Positions 9,080 to 19,200 of a DNA stretch of 64,000 nt are shown piece by piece. A program made the translations under genes and the position numbers. The first letter of the stretch is position 1, and the number at the start of each line of letters is the position of its first letter. The DNA lies in contig MPUH01000040.1 in assembly GCA_001970955.1 (NCBI GenBank), forward strand, positions 1 through 64,000. Direction: 5' to 3'. The stretch comes from Stentor coeruleus. Taxonomy: Eukaryota > Ciliophora > Heterotrichea > Heterotrichida > Stentoridae. The notes under the pieces are model-generated. The model was not told the origin of the DNA and did no database searches. It saw only the letters and a list, made by a program, of their open reading frames with translations.

Positions 9080-10005
9080 TTGTGTTATGGATTTATATTA
9101 AGGTTTTGGCAGTCAGAGAAAAGAGGGAAAATGGAAAATGGAGATAGGGTTGAAGGCTTAAGATTAGATGATGAGGAAATTTTTGGATTCGATACTTGGA
9201 GATAGAAAATACTTTTGATTTGTGTAGTTTTTTTGAATGTTTATATGACTTAGGCAATAGAATTATTAGAGTTTTTTTTAAGTAAGATTACATAAAATAA
9301 CTATGAAATTATAGACAATCATTAATAATACTCAAAGATAAAATCACACATAAAAGTTTATCATAAAAAGTTTTAAAAGTATTTAGTTAAGTGATGATTT
9401 TTACTAAAACTTTTTAAATAGAAACTAAAGAAGAGAATTTCGCATAATAGCTGAAATCTAGAAAATATTTTTAAGTTATTTTACTAAAGAGCACTATCAC
9501 AGATTTTAGATTTTTATTATAAACAACAACTATAATATTCAGAATATGATAATTTTTATGTTAATACATAAAAGAAAAGTAGATTTCAATATCCACTAAA
9601 ACACAAACTTATATCAAAAATAAATCCCAAAAACCAAAAATTAAATCACATCCTCTCTCATATCTTAATTTCAAACCACAAAACTCAATACCATAAGTTT
9701 CAATTTAAAATTCATATTATAATATTCTCACAATTATCAAATAAAACCCATCTCATAAACCAAAAAAAAAAACCCTAATCATCATTCATAATCCAAACAT
9801 TGATCAACCCACAACCAAATTTTCCTATATCTCAAAACCAATCATATTCCAAAAAATCACCCCTATTCTTAATATCTACATTCAAATTATAATCATAAAC
9901 ACACAAATTCTTATTAAAAAACCCAACCTGCTAAATTCTTAGTATTTTTTAAATCATGATTTTCTTCATATTTTTACCCCATCAAATCCTAAAGCTAAGA
10001 AAAAT
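9080..10005. other. divergent spacer, no gene seen
   Basis: 926 bp between two divergently transcribed genes, so it should hold both promoters. G/T-rich to about 9300 and strongly A/C-rich from about 9590 to 9970. Short open frames on the + strand at 9002-9205 overlap the left gene and are shadows. Confidence 0.55.
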
Positions 10006-10737
10006 ATGAATTCAAATTCCGTTACTTCTCGTAAGCATTTAAAATCCTACCATTCACCAACTCCAACAAAAGCAAGAATCCACCGAGCCTCAACCTTACT
10101 AGCAAAAAAAATCTTTGACGCTTCATTCATCCGTGCTCCTTTAACCCTATTAGAACGCTCAATAGCAATAAAAGATCTAAAAATGCCAAATTGCATAAGA
10201 ACCCAAAGTAGAAAAAAGCATAGCCATGATACAAAAGAACATTTGATTATGGAAAACCTTACAAATATAATCAACTTGCCTAAAATGCCATTTGGTAAAC
10301 ATACTTCATATAACGAAGAAAATGATTTTGTTAAAAAACATATACTTTTAAGTGATAAACCACCAACAGATGATCAAGTGGTTGATATGAGGAAAGTTAG
10401 TAAAATGATGAGGCTTAAAAAGAAAACTCAGAATAAAAATATTATTTCTATGATAAATAGGAATATAAAACATAGTACTAATAGTATTGAAAGCGATTGG
10501 AGTAGAGGTTTACTTGAAAGTTCTAAGCAGAAAGTAGATGATTTTGGATGGCTGAAGAAAAATACTCCAGAAATGCTGTTTTTAGGTTGCAAATCAGGAG
10601 TTTGTTCACCGAAGTTAGTTGATGAAGATGGGTGGAGATTTAAAGGGTTGATTAGTCCTAAAAGCCCTTTGAGTTATTGTAAAGAGAATTTAAGGAATAC
10701 CTCTTTTTCTATAAGTAGAAATAGAAGGATAAGTTAA
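10006..10737 (+). CDS. hypothetical basic protein, 243 aa
   Basis: Not recognised. ATG start, TAA stop. The first 90 residues are basic with Ser/Thr/Pro (SYHSPTPTKARIHRASTLL), followed by a Lys-rich region (MRLKKKTQNKN) and a C-terminal section with Trp-containing repeats of the form DDFGWLKKN (about residue 180) and DEDGWRFKGL (about residue 208), then SPKSPLS. No membrane segment or known domain. High Lys/Arg and Ser content suggests a disordered protein that may be phosphorylated or bind nucleic acid or tubulin, which is inference. Confidence 0.6.
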   Translation: MNSNSVTSRKHLKSYHSPTPTKARIHRASTLLAKKIFDASFIRAPLTLLERSIAIKDLKMPNCIRTQSRKKHSHDTKEHLIMENLTNIINLPKMPFGKHTSYNEENDFVKKHILLSDKPPTDDQVVDMRKVSKMMRLKKKTQNKNIISMINRNIKHSTNSIESDWSRGLLESSKQKVDDFGWLKKNTPEMLFLGCKSGVCSPKLVDEDGWRFKGLISPKSPLSYCKENLRNTSFSISRNRRIS

Positions 10738-11091
10738 TGTGTATGATTTTATAATTTGATAGGTGAATATTTTAGTTTAAAGGGATGAGTTTGTTAGGAT
10801 TATGGTTGATGATTTTATTTTGGGATAGATGAGAGTATGAGGGTTTATGAATATCGATTGGGTTAAGTGGGGGGGAATGTATAGGTTTTATATGATAAAT
10901 AACTTTGGTATACTTAAGAATAAAGAATGATCATGGAATTAAGGTATCCAAAAATTAAAAAATGATAGTTTTCATAGTAAAAACCCATCATCAAACTCTT
11001 ATGCCTAACTTCAAAATCAAGTATTTAAAATTCACACTTTTACATACATACCTAATTGCATATTCCAAAAAATACAAGTAATTAAATAGTC
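10738..11091. other. convergent spacer, no gene seen
   Basis: G/T-rich to about 10920 then A/C-rich, the usual pattern between two gene 3' ends in this window. Confidence 0.6.
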
Positions 11092-13149
11092 TTATTTTCT
11101 TCGTCTTAATTCATTAATAGTTTTAGTAAGGGCTTTAAGTTCCTCTTCAATCTGAGTCAAATGCTGAGCCGTGACCGTATTAAACGAGTTATTTTTTTCT
11201 CCAAACTTATGCAAAATAGTTTCCCTAAGCCTTTCAACTTTAGCTTTAAGCCCGCCTTTATTTTTAATCTTTTTTTTCCCACACAATTTTTCTAACTCAA
11301 TTTCCTTTCTTATCTCAACAACTTCCAACACATCAATAATTTCTTGAAGATTTTCATTGTTCTTCATAGACTTTATCTGAGCCAATTTTCTAAATTCCCC
11401 AGCCGTATCTGGGAATTTTTCTAAAAAAATCTGTAGCAAATGTTCACTCATAACTAAAAGTTCACAATAACAATCAGTAATAGCCGAGAATTTCCTTGGA
11501 TTTTTTTCCAAAAGTTCAATTTCCCCAAAATAAGACCCTGTAATCATAGTTTTAAACGAAATTAAACTTTGACTATACAAAAAACTAACCCTTCCCTGAC
11601 CTATAAAATATATTCCAGTCGGATGTTCCGCTTTTTTATATACAAATTCATTTTTGCTAAGCATAATCATATTAAGCCTTGGGACAATATCAATAATTAG
11701 AGCAGCATCTTGTGCTTGAAAAAAAAATATTTTTTTCGGTAACTCATTATGCATTCCCATAGCAATATCGTATCTAAAATTTTTAGGCATTTGTGATATC
11801 AAATCAATTCTCCTGATATCTTCCATTACTTCATTTTCTCCATTGTTTTTACTAAATCTTTTCATTGATCTAGTAATGCTTTCAGGTAACATACAGTCTG
11901 TGGCGAATTTATCTATTAGACTAAGTTTTGCGTTAACTTTTATAGCTTTTGCATCTATTGATGTAATGACTGAACTTAATGTACCGACTAGAAATGAATA
12001 AAACCCTATGCCGAAAAGCATTAGAATCATACACATGATCATTTCGGTTATAGTGTTTGCATGTATATCACCAAAACCTACAGTTGTTACAACGGTAAAT
12101 GTAAAGTATAAAGCTCGTAAATAAAGCATTAATTCAGAATCATCTTCGAAACCGCCACGGGTTATCCAAGTGTCTGGACTAAAGTTATCGATTTTAGCAA
12201 AGAAATACCATAAACATGCATTTATATGTGCCATGATTAGGATTACAAAAACTGTCGCTATAAGACGACTTGTCCCTTGGTAGTTAAGCATAAGATCCTG
12301 CCAGTATTCCATTGTGTCGGAATCAGAGAAATGCTCTATGATTTTTAGGATTTTGGAAGCACGGAAAATTCTGATGATTTTTGTTATTCGGATCATCCGA
12401 ACATAAGCATTTGGCCTTGAGCTTGTAGTATCAAACATATAAAAAGGAAACACCGAAAACAAATCAATAATAAACATACCCTTCAAATAATTCAAGATAA
12501 TTTTCTTCCTCCTCGCCACAAGGACTTTATTCGAATCCACATACGCAGAGTTAAGCGTGATCATTATATCCAAAAAGAACAAAAAGTCGACAACAACTTC
12601 AAAAATAAACAAATTCGTCCAAGGTTGTTCATCTTGAAAAGCAGTCACCCAAGGCATGCCAATAAAAACATAAAAAATCAGCAAAATGATTAAAAAATTC
12701 CAGTATTTTTTAAATGTTGTATCAGGGAAAAATAAATACTCTTCCCAACTGCCATGTTCAATAATAGTATCATTAATTGTATCAAAACTCTTAGCACAAA
12801 TATTAGCATTTATAGTAAAAACCCCTTGTCCTATAGTATGAGAGTTTATCCCATATTCATGGATATCTTCAATTATTTTTTTCCATAGAAGTAGTCCTCT
12901 AAGTTTTATACGTGCTTTATGGAATAATTGTTGTGCTTTTTTGTTTTTAATTGGTTGCTTCATAAGATATTCACGTCTTCTATAGGTTAAACTTAAGTGA
13001 TAATCTGAATTATGTTCAGGTTCGTTAGTTATGGTGATTGCTTTAGGGACTTCTTGATCAAAAGTTGGTAGGACTTGGTATTTTGTATTTGAGACTATTT
13101 CTAGAAGGTTTCGCTTTTTCTGTATTGGTCCTGGCAATAATTTTGTCAT
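11092..13149 (-). CDS. voltage/cyclic-nucleotide-gated-type potassium channel, 685 aa
   Basis: Six membrane segments: S1 about 148-171, S2 181-206, S3 222-240, S4 253-276 with basic residues every third position (RMIRITKIIRIFRASK), S5 295-317, pore loop then S6 370-395. The selectivity filter TTVGFGD (about residue 357-363) marks a K+-selective pore. A C-linker follows and a cyclic-nucleotide-binding fold at about 480-600 contains GIYFIGQGRV and SYFGEIELL; the phosphate-binding cassette that should follow the Gly-Glu pair is divergent (NPRKFSAITD), so ligand binding is uncertain. The last 80 residues are a basic coiled coil. This is the CNG/HCN/EAG superfamily, expanded in ciliates and tied to ciliary-beat control. 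ATG start; a 1.6 kb spacer lies upstream. Confidence 0.93.
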   Translation of the reverse strand: MTKLLPGPIQKKRNLLEIVSNTKYQVLPTFDQEVPKAITITNEPEHNSDYHLSLTYRRREYLMKQPIKNKKAQQLFHKARIKLRGLLLWKKIIEDIHEYGINSHTIGQGVFTINANICAKSFDTINDTIIEHGSWEEYLFFPDTTFKKYWNFLIILLIFYVFIGMPWVTAFQDEQPWTNLFIFEVVVDFLFFLDIMITLNSAYVDSNKVLVARRKKIILNYLKGMFIIDLFSVFPFYMFDTTSSRPNAYVRMIRITKIIRIFRASKILKIIEHFSDSDTMEYWQDLMLNYQGTSRLIATVFVILIMAHINACLWYFFAKIDNFSPDTWITRGGFEDDSELMLYLRALYFTFTVVTTVGFGDIHANTITEMIMCMILMLFGIGFYSFLVGTLSSVITSIDAKAIKVNAKLSLIDKFATDCMLPESITRSMKRFSKNNGENEVMEDIRRIDLISQMPKNFRYDIAMGMHNELPKKIFFFQAQDAALIIDIVPRLNMIMLSKNEFVYKKAEHPTGIYFIGQGRVSFLYSQSLISFKTMITGSYFGEIELLEKNPRKFSAITDCYCELLVMSEHLLQIFLEKFPDTAGEFRKLAQIKSMKNNENLQEIIDVLEVVEIRKEIELEKLCGKKKIKNKGGLKAKVERLRETILHKFGEKNNSFNTVTAQHLTQIEEELKALTKTINELRRRK

Positions 13150-13779
13150 TTTTATAATTTATTTGCATTAATAAGAAATCTTTGGTATGGATTTTTATAG
13201 GATGATATAAGAAATTTATAGGCTTTATTATAGTTTTTTATATAAAAAAGGGTTTTGGGTTTTAGGTTGATGATTAAGGGTTTATAGGTTTGGGACTTGT
13301 AGGATTAAAGTGTTAAAGATAGGGGTTTTTGTTTTAAGTTATTGATGTTTGAGGATTATGTTGTGAAGTTTGGGTATTGAGGATTTTTAATTAGGGGTTA
13401 TGGTATAGGATGATTAGGTTGGAGAGGTAAAAGTTTATTATTAGAAAAAAGGAGAATTTATATGGGTAGTTGAATTATTATCATTGATAGTTAGTTATTT
13501 AGCTATAGGGGATGTGAAAGTGTGTGTAGAAATTATCCTTGAGTTAAATACAAATGATAAGGATTTTCTTAAAAATAAACTTTATTCCTTTATTGTATAA
13601 AAGCCATTATAAAATATTACATTTTTTAATAAACCCTTTTTTATGTTGGAATAACTATATCGTATCATAAAATCAAAATTATTATCTAAACTTGCGATTT
13701 ATATTCTTATTAGTTTTAAACTGGATTTCTACACAAACTATTAAATCTATTATTCATAGCTTCAGTGCAAATAAGATAA
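13150..13779. other. spacer (5' flank of the channel gene)
   Basis: G/T-rich on the + strand to about 13540 (promoter side of the minus-strand channel gene), then AT-rich. No gene or RNA recognised. Confidence 0.55.
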
Positions 13780-14223
13780 ATAATCCTACTTGATTTTGTA
13801 GTATGGAGGATATGGAAAGTAGCTAACTTAAAATTATTAATGAAGTTTGATTAGTTAGTATTGAATCTTTAAATAAATAAGGGTTTTCATATTTTTAATA
13901 TCTAAATTTTGATTGCTGATTACTAGGATTTTTGATGTAAAAATAGTTAAAGTATGATTGCTTTAGTCTGATTTCATCTGAGGCTAATCGTTTTATTATA
14001 TATTCACTTATCCATTTTCACAGTATTTTCCTAAACGAACTGATAAATGTGGAACTTGATCTTCAGCATTTTTGTAGAGATCAATAAAAATATTATTTAT
14101 AAGGCGTACTAATTAAGTTTACATAATTTATAAAAAAGATCTAAGATGGTTTATATATTGCAAATATTCCTTATTGGTAAAAGTTTTACTAATAAAAATA
14201 ATTCTATGATTATTGGAAAACAT
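13780..14223 (-). pseudogene. possible decayed coding stretch, family unknown
   Basis: One minus-strand frame, read from an ATG at 14223, stays free of TGA down to about 13780 but contains many TAA/TAG. Its first 31 codons are open (MFSNNHRIIFISKTFTNKEY), and a later part reads INNIFIDLYKNAEDQVPHLS followed by VRLGKYCENG, which has ordinary coding composition. Beyond that it looks random. The frame may be a relic of a host gene or a chance AT-rich frame; I could not name a family. Confidence 0.3.
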
Positions 14224-14325
14224 GCTAAAAAGTCTTCAAAAACTTAATTTTAACTTAAGTATAAAAGTTTTTTCTATTTAAATAATTTATAGGAATTTAT
14301 TGCAAAATTTATAATTTTCTTAACG

Positions 14326-14618
14326 ATGGAAATGGAAATTACAGATGAAAGTTCATCTGACTTAGAGGTAAAATAATAAAAGGTTTCAATTAGATCCTTA
14401 TATCTCGTAGAGAAATTGAAAAATCAAAGACTTACTAAGCAAAATTCCAAACGTATCTAAAAAGAAGTATCATCAAAAAAAAAACAGAAATAATCAATCT
14501 AAATCTATGCATACAAAAACTATTATTAGCAGAGAATATTTGCAAAAACTCAAATAATTTCATATATTATTTTTATCCTTACATAATTACCAACAGCCTC
14601 TCAGCCAAAAATCCTTAA
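14326..14618 (+). pseudogene. possible bZIP-like gene relic
   Basis: An ATG at 14326 opens MEMEITDESSSDLE and is followed at 14368 by GTAAAATAATAAAAG, a 15-nt sequence of intron form containing both stops. A different frame from 14394 to the TAA at 14618 then reads a basic block and a leucine-spaced helix: SRREIEKSKTY, one TAA at 14436-14438, then AKFQTYLKRSIIKKK and TEIINLNLCIQKLLLAEN. The KRSxxKKK block followed by Leu/Ile every seven residues and a late Glu-Asn is the layout of a bZIP basic region and zipper. The frame change and the TAA mean it is not a simple intact gene; a wrongly called splice is the alternative. Confidence 0.33.
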
Positions 14619-14757
14619 ATAAACCAACCACTAAAAAAAAAACTACATTTTCACTATAATCCACGCTTATAAAAAAACTATACTTTCATATAACTTACAA
14701 TTAAATTCCAAAACCTAAAATCTTCTCAACCCAAAACCACCTTACCTAAAAATAGCA

Positions 14758-15597
14758 TTATCTTTTTATATCAGTCCTCATCAAAGTTTCTCCAACCTTA
14801 AGCATCATCCCATTATAAATTTCATAAAAATCTTCAGCAAAAAGCCATGTGCCATTAGTACTTATTTTCTTCCCATCTCCATCTTGCATATACCACCAGC
14901 CATTAAAAGTTATCAAACAATGATACCTCGAAAGACTACTATCATCAAACCTAATTGTACAATCCGACATCCTTCCAATAGTAATCGGGCTTTCATTAGG
15001 CATAAACTTACTATTTATTTCTTACAATTTTTGATCAACTTTAGGTCCATCAATAAACCTTAAAGTAAGTTTTGGTGATGTACTATGTTCAATAACAATT
15101 ATCATATGTGAATCCCCAAAGGATATTATATAATTGTTTTGTAATGCTAATGGTCTTGATAAGCGAATAAATGTTCCCATACCATCACCAAGGTCTTTAA
15201 GAAAATAAGACTCATTTTTGTAATGGATCATGAAATGACGTTTGCCGATACCTTTCTCGCTTTGAGGTAAAAGAATGTCGTTAATTATTTTCCCATCTTC
15301 GTAATAAAGAGAACCTGCATATAAACACCCATCTCCTGATTTAGTCCTATCGCTATTTATAAGACCTATTGGACTAATGTTGTAGATTTTTCCAGGCTGC
15401 ATTCCTTTGCTTTCTATGATTACTAGATTCAAAAACACTTCTTTTTTTTCTTGCCCAAGCCCTAGTTTTGGTACTTGAGATGATGTGATATCGAGTTTAT
15501 TTTTGTCTTCTAGATCCATACCATCGTTATTTGAAATGTCTGAAGCGAAACAACACCTACGTCCGAGATTTGAGAAGAACTTCCGAAAGGTATCCAT
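14758..15597 (-). CDS. two-FHA-domain protein with one 15-nt intron, 274 aa
   Basis: Two open frames join through the intron at 15011-15025 (GTAAGAAATAAATAG), giving one 274-residue protein. FHA domain 1 (about 65-180) shows GIGKRHFMIHY and YFLKDLGDGMGTFIRL; FHA domain 2 (about 192-270) shows PITIGRMSDCTIRF, SLSRYHCLI and STNGTWLF. The GR, S-x-x-H and NGT residues that contact phosphothreonine are present in the second domain; the first has KRH and GTF with less typical spacing. FHA domains bind phosphothreonine peptides. The N-terminus has LGRRCCFAS, a possible palmitoylation site. It resembles ciliate FHA proteins annotated near protein phosphatase or kinase pathways; the partner is not known. 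No splice-independent reading would keep the second domain. Confidence 0.85.
15011..15025 (-). other. 15-nt intron in the two-FHA gene
   Basis: GTAAGAAATAAATAG. Removing it joins TT of the first exon to T of the second (Phe) and links both FHA domains. A at position 10 is shared with the other four introns here. Confidence 0.9.
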
Positions 15598-16228
15598 TTA
15601 AATAAGAGTTTGCTACCTTTATATATGATATGAAAAAGTTCTGAAAAATTTGAAGAATAGAGGATTGAAGGTGTTGGGCGCTTTTATGAGGGTTTAGGGT
15701 TGCGAAGAAATTAAGATTTGATAGAAAGAGAGGTAAATATTGATGAAAGTTTAGAAATATGTCTAATTAAAACTATACATCATTTTTATTATTTCAATAT
15801 CTTCATGTTCCAACACAAATTTTTCAACTTAATCTTATAATAATTTAATGCAATCTTATATTTATAAAACCTCAAATCAAAGGAACATCTGCAAAGAGCC
15901 AAAAGCATAAACTTATTATTATACAATAAGCCTAAAGTATTATAGTTAAATGCAAATTCTCTCTTATTATAGCAAGATGATTTTCTTTAATAGTTTTTGC
16001 ACCAAAGGCACTATTCATCAAGTCTATCACAAATAAATCTTCTTACAACAAGTTAAGTATTACTTTTTAAAATAGCAAATTATATATCAAAAAAAGTATA
16101 AAAACCTATTGATTCAATTCTCTTTTATCCTAAAACCCTTAATTATCTCAAACTATCCTTTTTACACTTAAATATTTTCTTAGATTTAACATAAAATCAA
16201 AAGAAACTTAAATTTCCTTTCATAATAA
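15598..16228. other. divergent spacer, no gene seen
   Basis: G/T-rich to about 15760, then A/C-rich to the start of the large channel gene. Must hold two promoters; no sequence motif stands out. Confidence 0.55.
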
Positions 16229-19200
16229 ATGGATACAATTTCATGTCTAGACGAGCCTCTACTCAAAGACTTGAAAATTTCTTCTGATGTCGAACTCAAA
16301 GACCTCTCAAAAGTAAATCATCATATGCCAACCGAGTTGAAAAAGTGTTTTAATCGCGAGCATCACGATATAAAATACACCCAAGATCTCATCAACTCAG
16401 TTGAATCATTGGAAAATTTAGATTCCTACATAACATATTATTCATCATTTAGAGAAATTAATACTTTTGATTTTCACCCTGATTTAATACACTTTATTTA
16501 TTCTGGTTATGAAAAGAGTATAAAAATTTGTAGTCTTATGCCAAATTTCGAACCTATAAAACTTAATGGGCATAACGATGAAGTATTAAGAGTATGTTTT
16601 AGTTTAGATGGTGAACTTATAGCCTCATCATCAATAGATAAAACTGTTATAATTTGGTCATTTACTAATAGATGTCTTTTACATACTTTTAAAGAACACT
16701 CTTGTTCAGTATATGATTTAAAATTTACTAATGATAAAGAATATTTAATAGGTACTTCTAGGGATACAAATGTAAGAGTTTGGAATATTAGTCAAAAAAA
16801 ATTAGAATTTAAACTTGAAGGCCATAAACATTATGTTTATGGTATTGATATCAGTTATGATAATAGAAAAATAGCTACTTGTAGTTATGATGAAAATATA
16901 ATTGTCTGGAATTTACAAGAAAAAAAAGAAAGCTTTAGACTTAAAGGGCATAATAGTCCAGTGAATTGTGTTAAGTTTAATAAAAATGCAGAAATACTTA
17001 TCAGCTGTTGTAATAAATTAATAAAAATCTGGGATTTGAATGAGAAATGCGAGATTAAAAGCATTATCGCGCATACAGATTGTATTAATTCATTGAATTT
17101 CAGCCGTGATTTTGATATGTTTGTCAGTGCTTCAAATGATAAATCAGTAAAAATTTATAAAACATCAGATTTTTCTCTTGTAAAACATTTAACATGTTTT
17201 TATAACAATGTAGTAGATGCTAAATTTAGCCCAGATGGTAGATTTCTGTTTTGTGCCTCTAGTTGCCATGCTAAAATTTTCAACTTTAGAGAGGACAGAA
17301 AACTTAAGCTCCAAATAAAAAATGCTCATTCAAAAACCATTATAAGTATTGCTTTTACTGATGACGATAAAAAAATAATCACTTGCTCTAAAGACAAAAC
17401 CATAAAATTCTGGAATGTTGAAGATGGTAATTTAGACTTTACTCTAACAAGTACAGAAGATATTTATAAATTTGCTATAAACCCAAAAGAAAAATATATA
17501 GCAACTTCAAATGAATCTATATCCATATGGGATTTAACAGAAAAAGTTATAACTCGAAGTTTTTGTAAGACAAAAGACCCTATTAAAGATATAAAATTCA
17601 GTCCTAATGGGAATATTTTAGCAAGTGGATTAGCTGATAACTCTATAAAATTATGGAGTTGGACTGAAGGTATTGAAATTTTTTCTATTATTGCCCATAG
17701 GTTTAAGATAAATACTTTATGTTTTTCCCCTGATAGTACACAATTAATAAGTGGATATGAACTTGGTGATATTAAGTTTTGGAATTTAGAAAGTAAATCT
17801 TTGGCATGTGAATTTTCTTATGGTACTGATAGTATTATGATTATAGATATCAGTCCTAATGGTAAATCTATTATTAGAGTTAATAAAAGTGATATTACAA
17901 TTTGGAATACTGAATCTAATAAAGATCATTCTAGACTAGGTAGTCATTCTGATACAATTAATTCTTGTAAATTCAACTATGATGGGCAGTTTATCGCTAG
18001 TGCATCTAAAGATTATTCGTTAAAAGTTTATAATACTAGTATAAAAAAGGAAAAACTAACTCTTTTTGGGGAAATGAAAGAGTTTTCTTGTCTTGATTTC
18101 TCGAAAACTAAAAACTTTATAGCTGCAAGTCAATTAGATGGTGACATAATGATTTGGGATATTGAAGAAACTAATGATTTATGTTTTAATTGGTATATAG
18201 GGAAAAGTTTATCAGTAAAAGTTGTTGATAATCAGATATTAATTCATTATAAAGATGAAGATTATATTTTAACTGGGCATAAATCAGCTATAGTAAATAT
18301 AAAGGTAAATAATAATGAGAGATATTTAGCAACTGTAGCATATGATAATGTTTTAAAATGCTGGGATTTAGAGAAAAGGTCTGTTGTTTTAACTATAGAA
18401 AATTTTTACCCTCATATTTTTAGATTTTTTTTTAATGCGAATAATGAACTTGAGATTGTTGATAAAAAAACTTTAAAGAGTCAGATTTTTACTTGCGAAA
18501 TTGCTGAGTATTCTTGTAAATTTAAGACAAATAAAACTTTGTTTAATGAAAAAATTAACATTTTTAATGAGATTGATGGGTTAGAGGTTTATAAAACTGT
18601 GATGAAATTTGTAGGGAATAACGATTTTTCAAGTATTAATGATTGGAATGCTAGAATAAGCAATAATGGCTATACGCCAATGCACTTTGCCGCTTTTGCT
18701 AATGATGTAGATATAATTTCCAAACTTTTGGATAACCATATACAATTAAAAGCTGATATTCATGGAAGGACACCTTTGTTTTATGCTTTGTTTCATGAAA
18801 ATAAAAATATGGCTGAGATGATTTTATTGTATATTAAGCAAGAGATAGAAAATTCTCCATCAGAAACCCAAAGAGTATCAATTTTTCAAGATTTAATTTA
18901 TGACTTGTCTTACTTTTCAACATTTTCTCCTGTTGCTAAAGAGCTTTTAGAGCAAGGTCTTAACTTATCATTAAAATACCCTAACGACCTTATCCTTTCA
19001 GCTTCAGGAATTGGAAGATCTCCAATTTATTACAGTCTTTTACTCGATTTGCCTCATTTAACAAATATATACATTGACTATATGATTAAACTTGCTGAGA
19101 TAAATCCTGATCAAGCATGCGATGCTTATGAATCTCTCAACAAAGATTTCAGTTTTATCATAGAAAAAATGCCTAATCGTACTGAGGAATTATTAGACAA

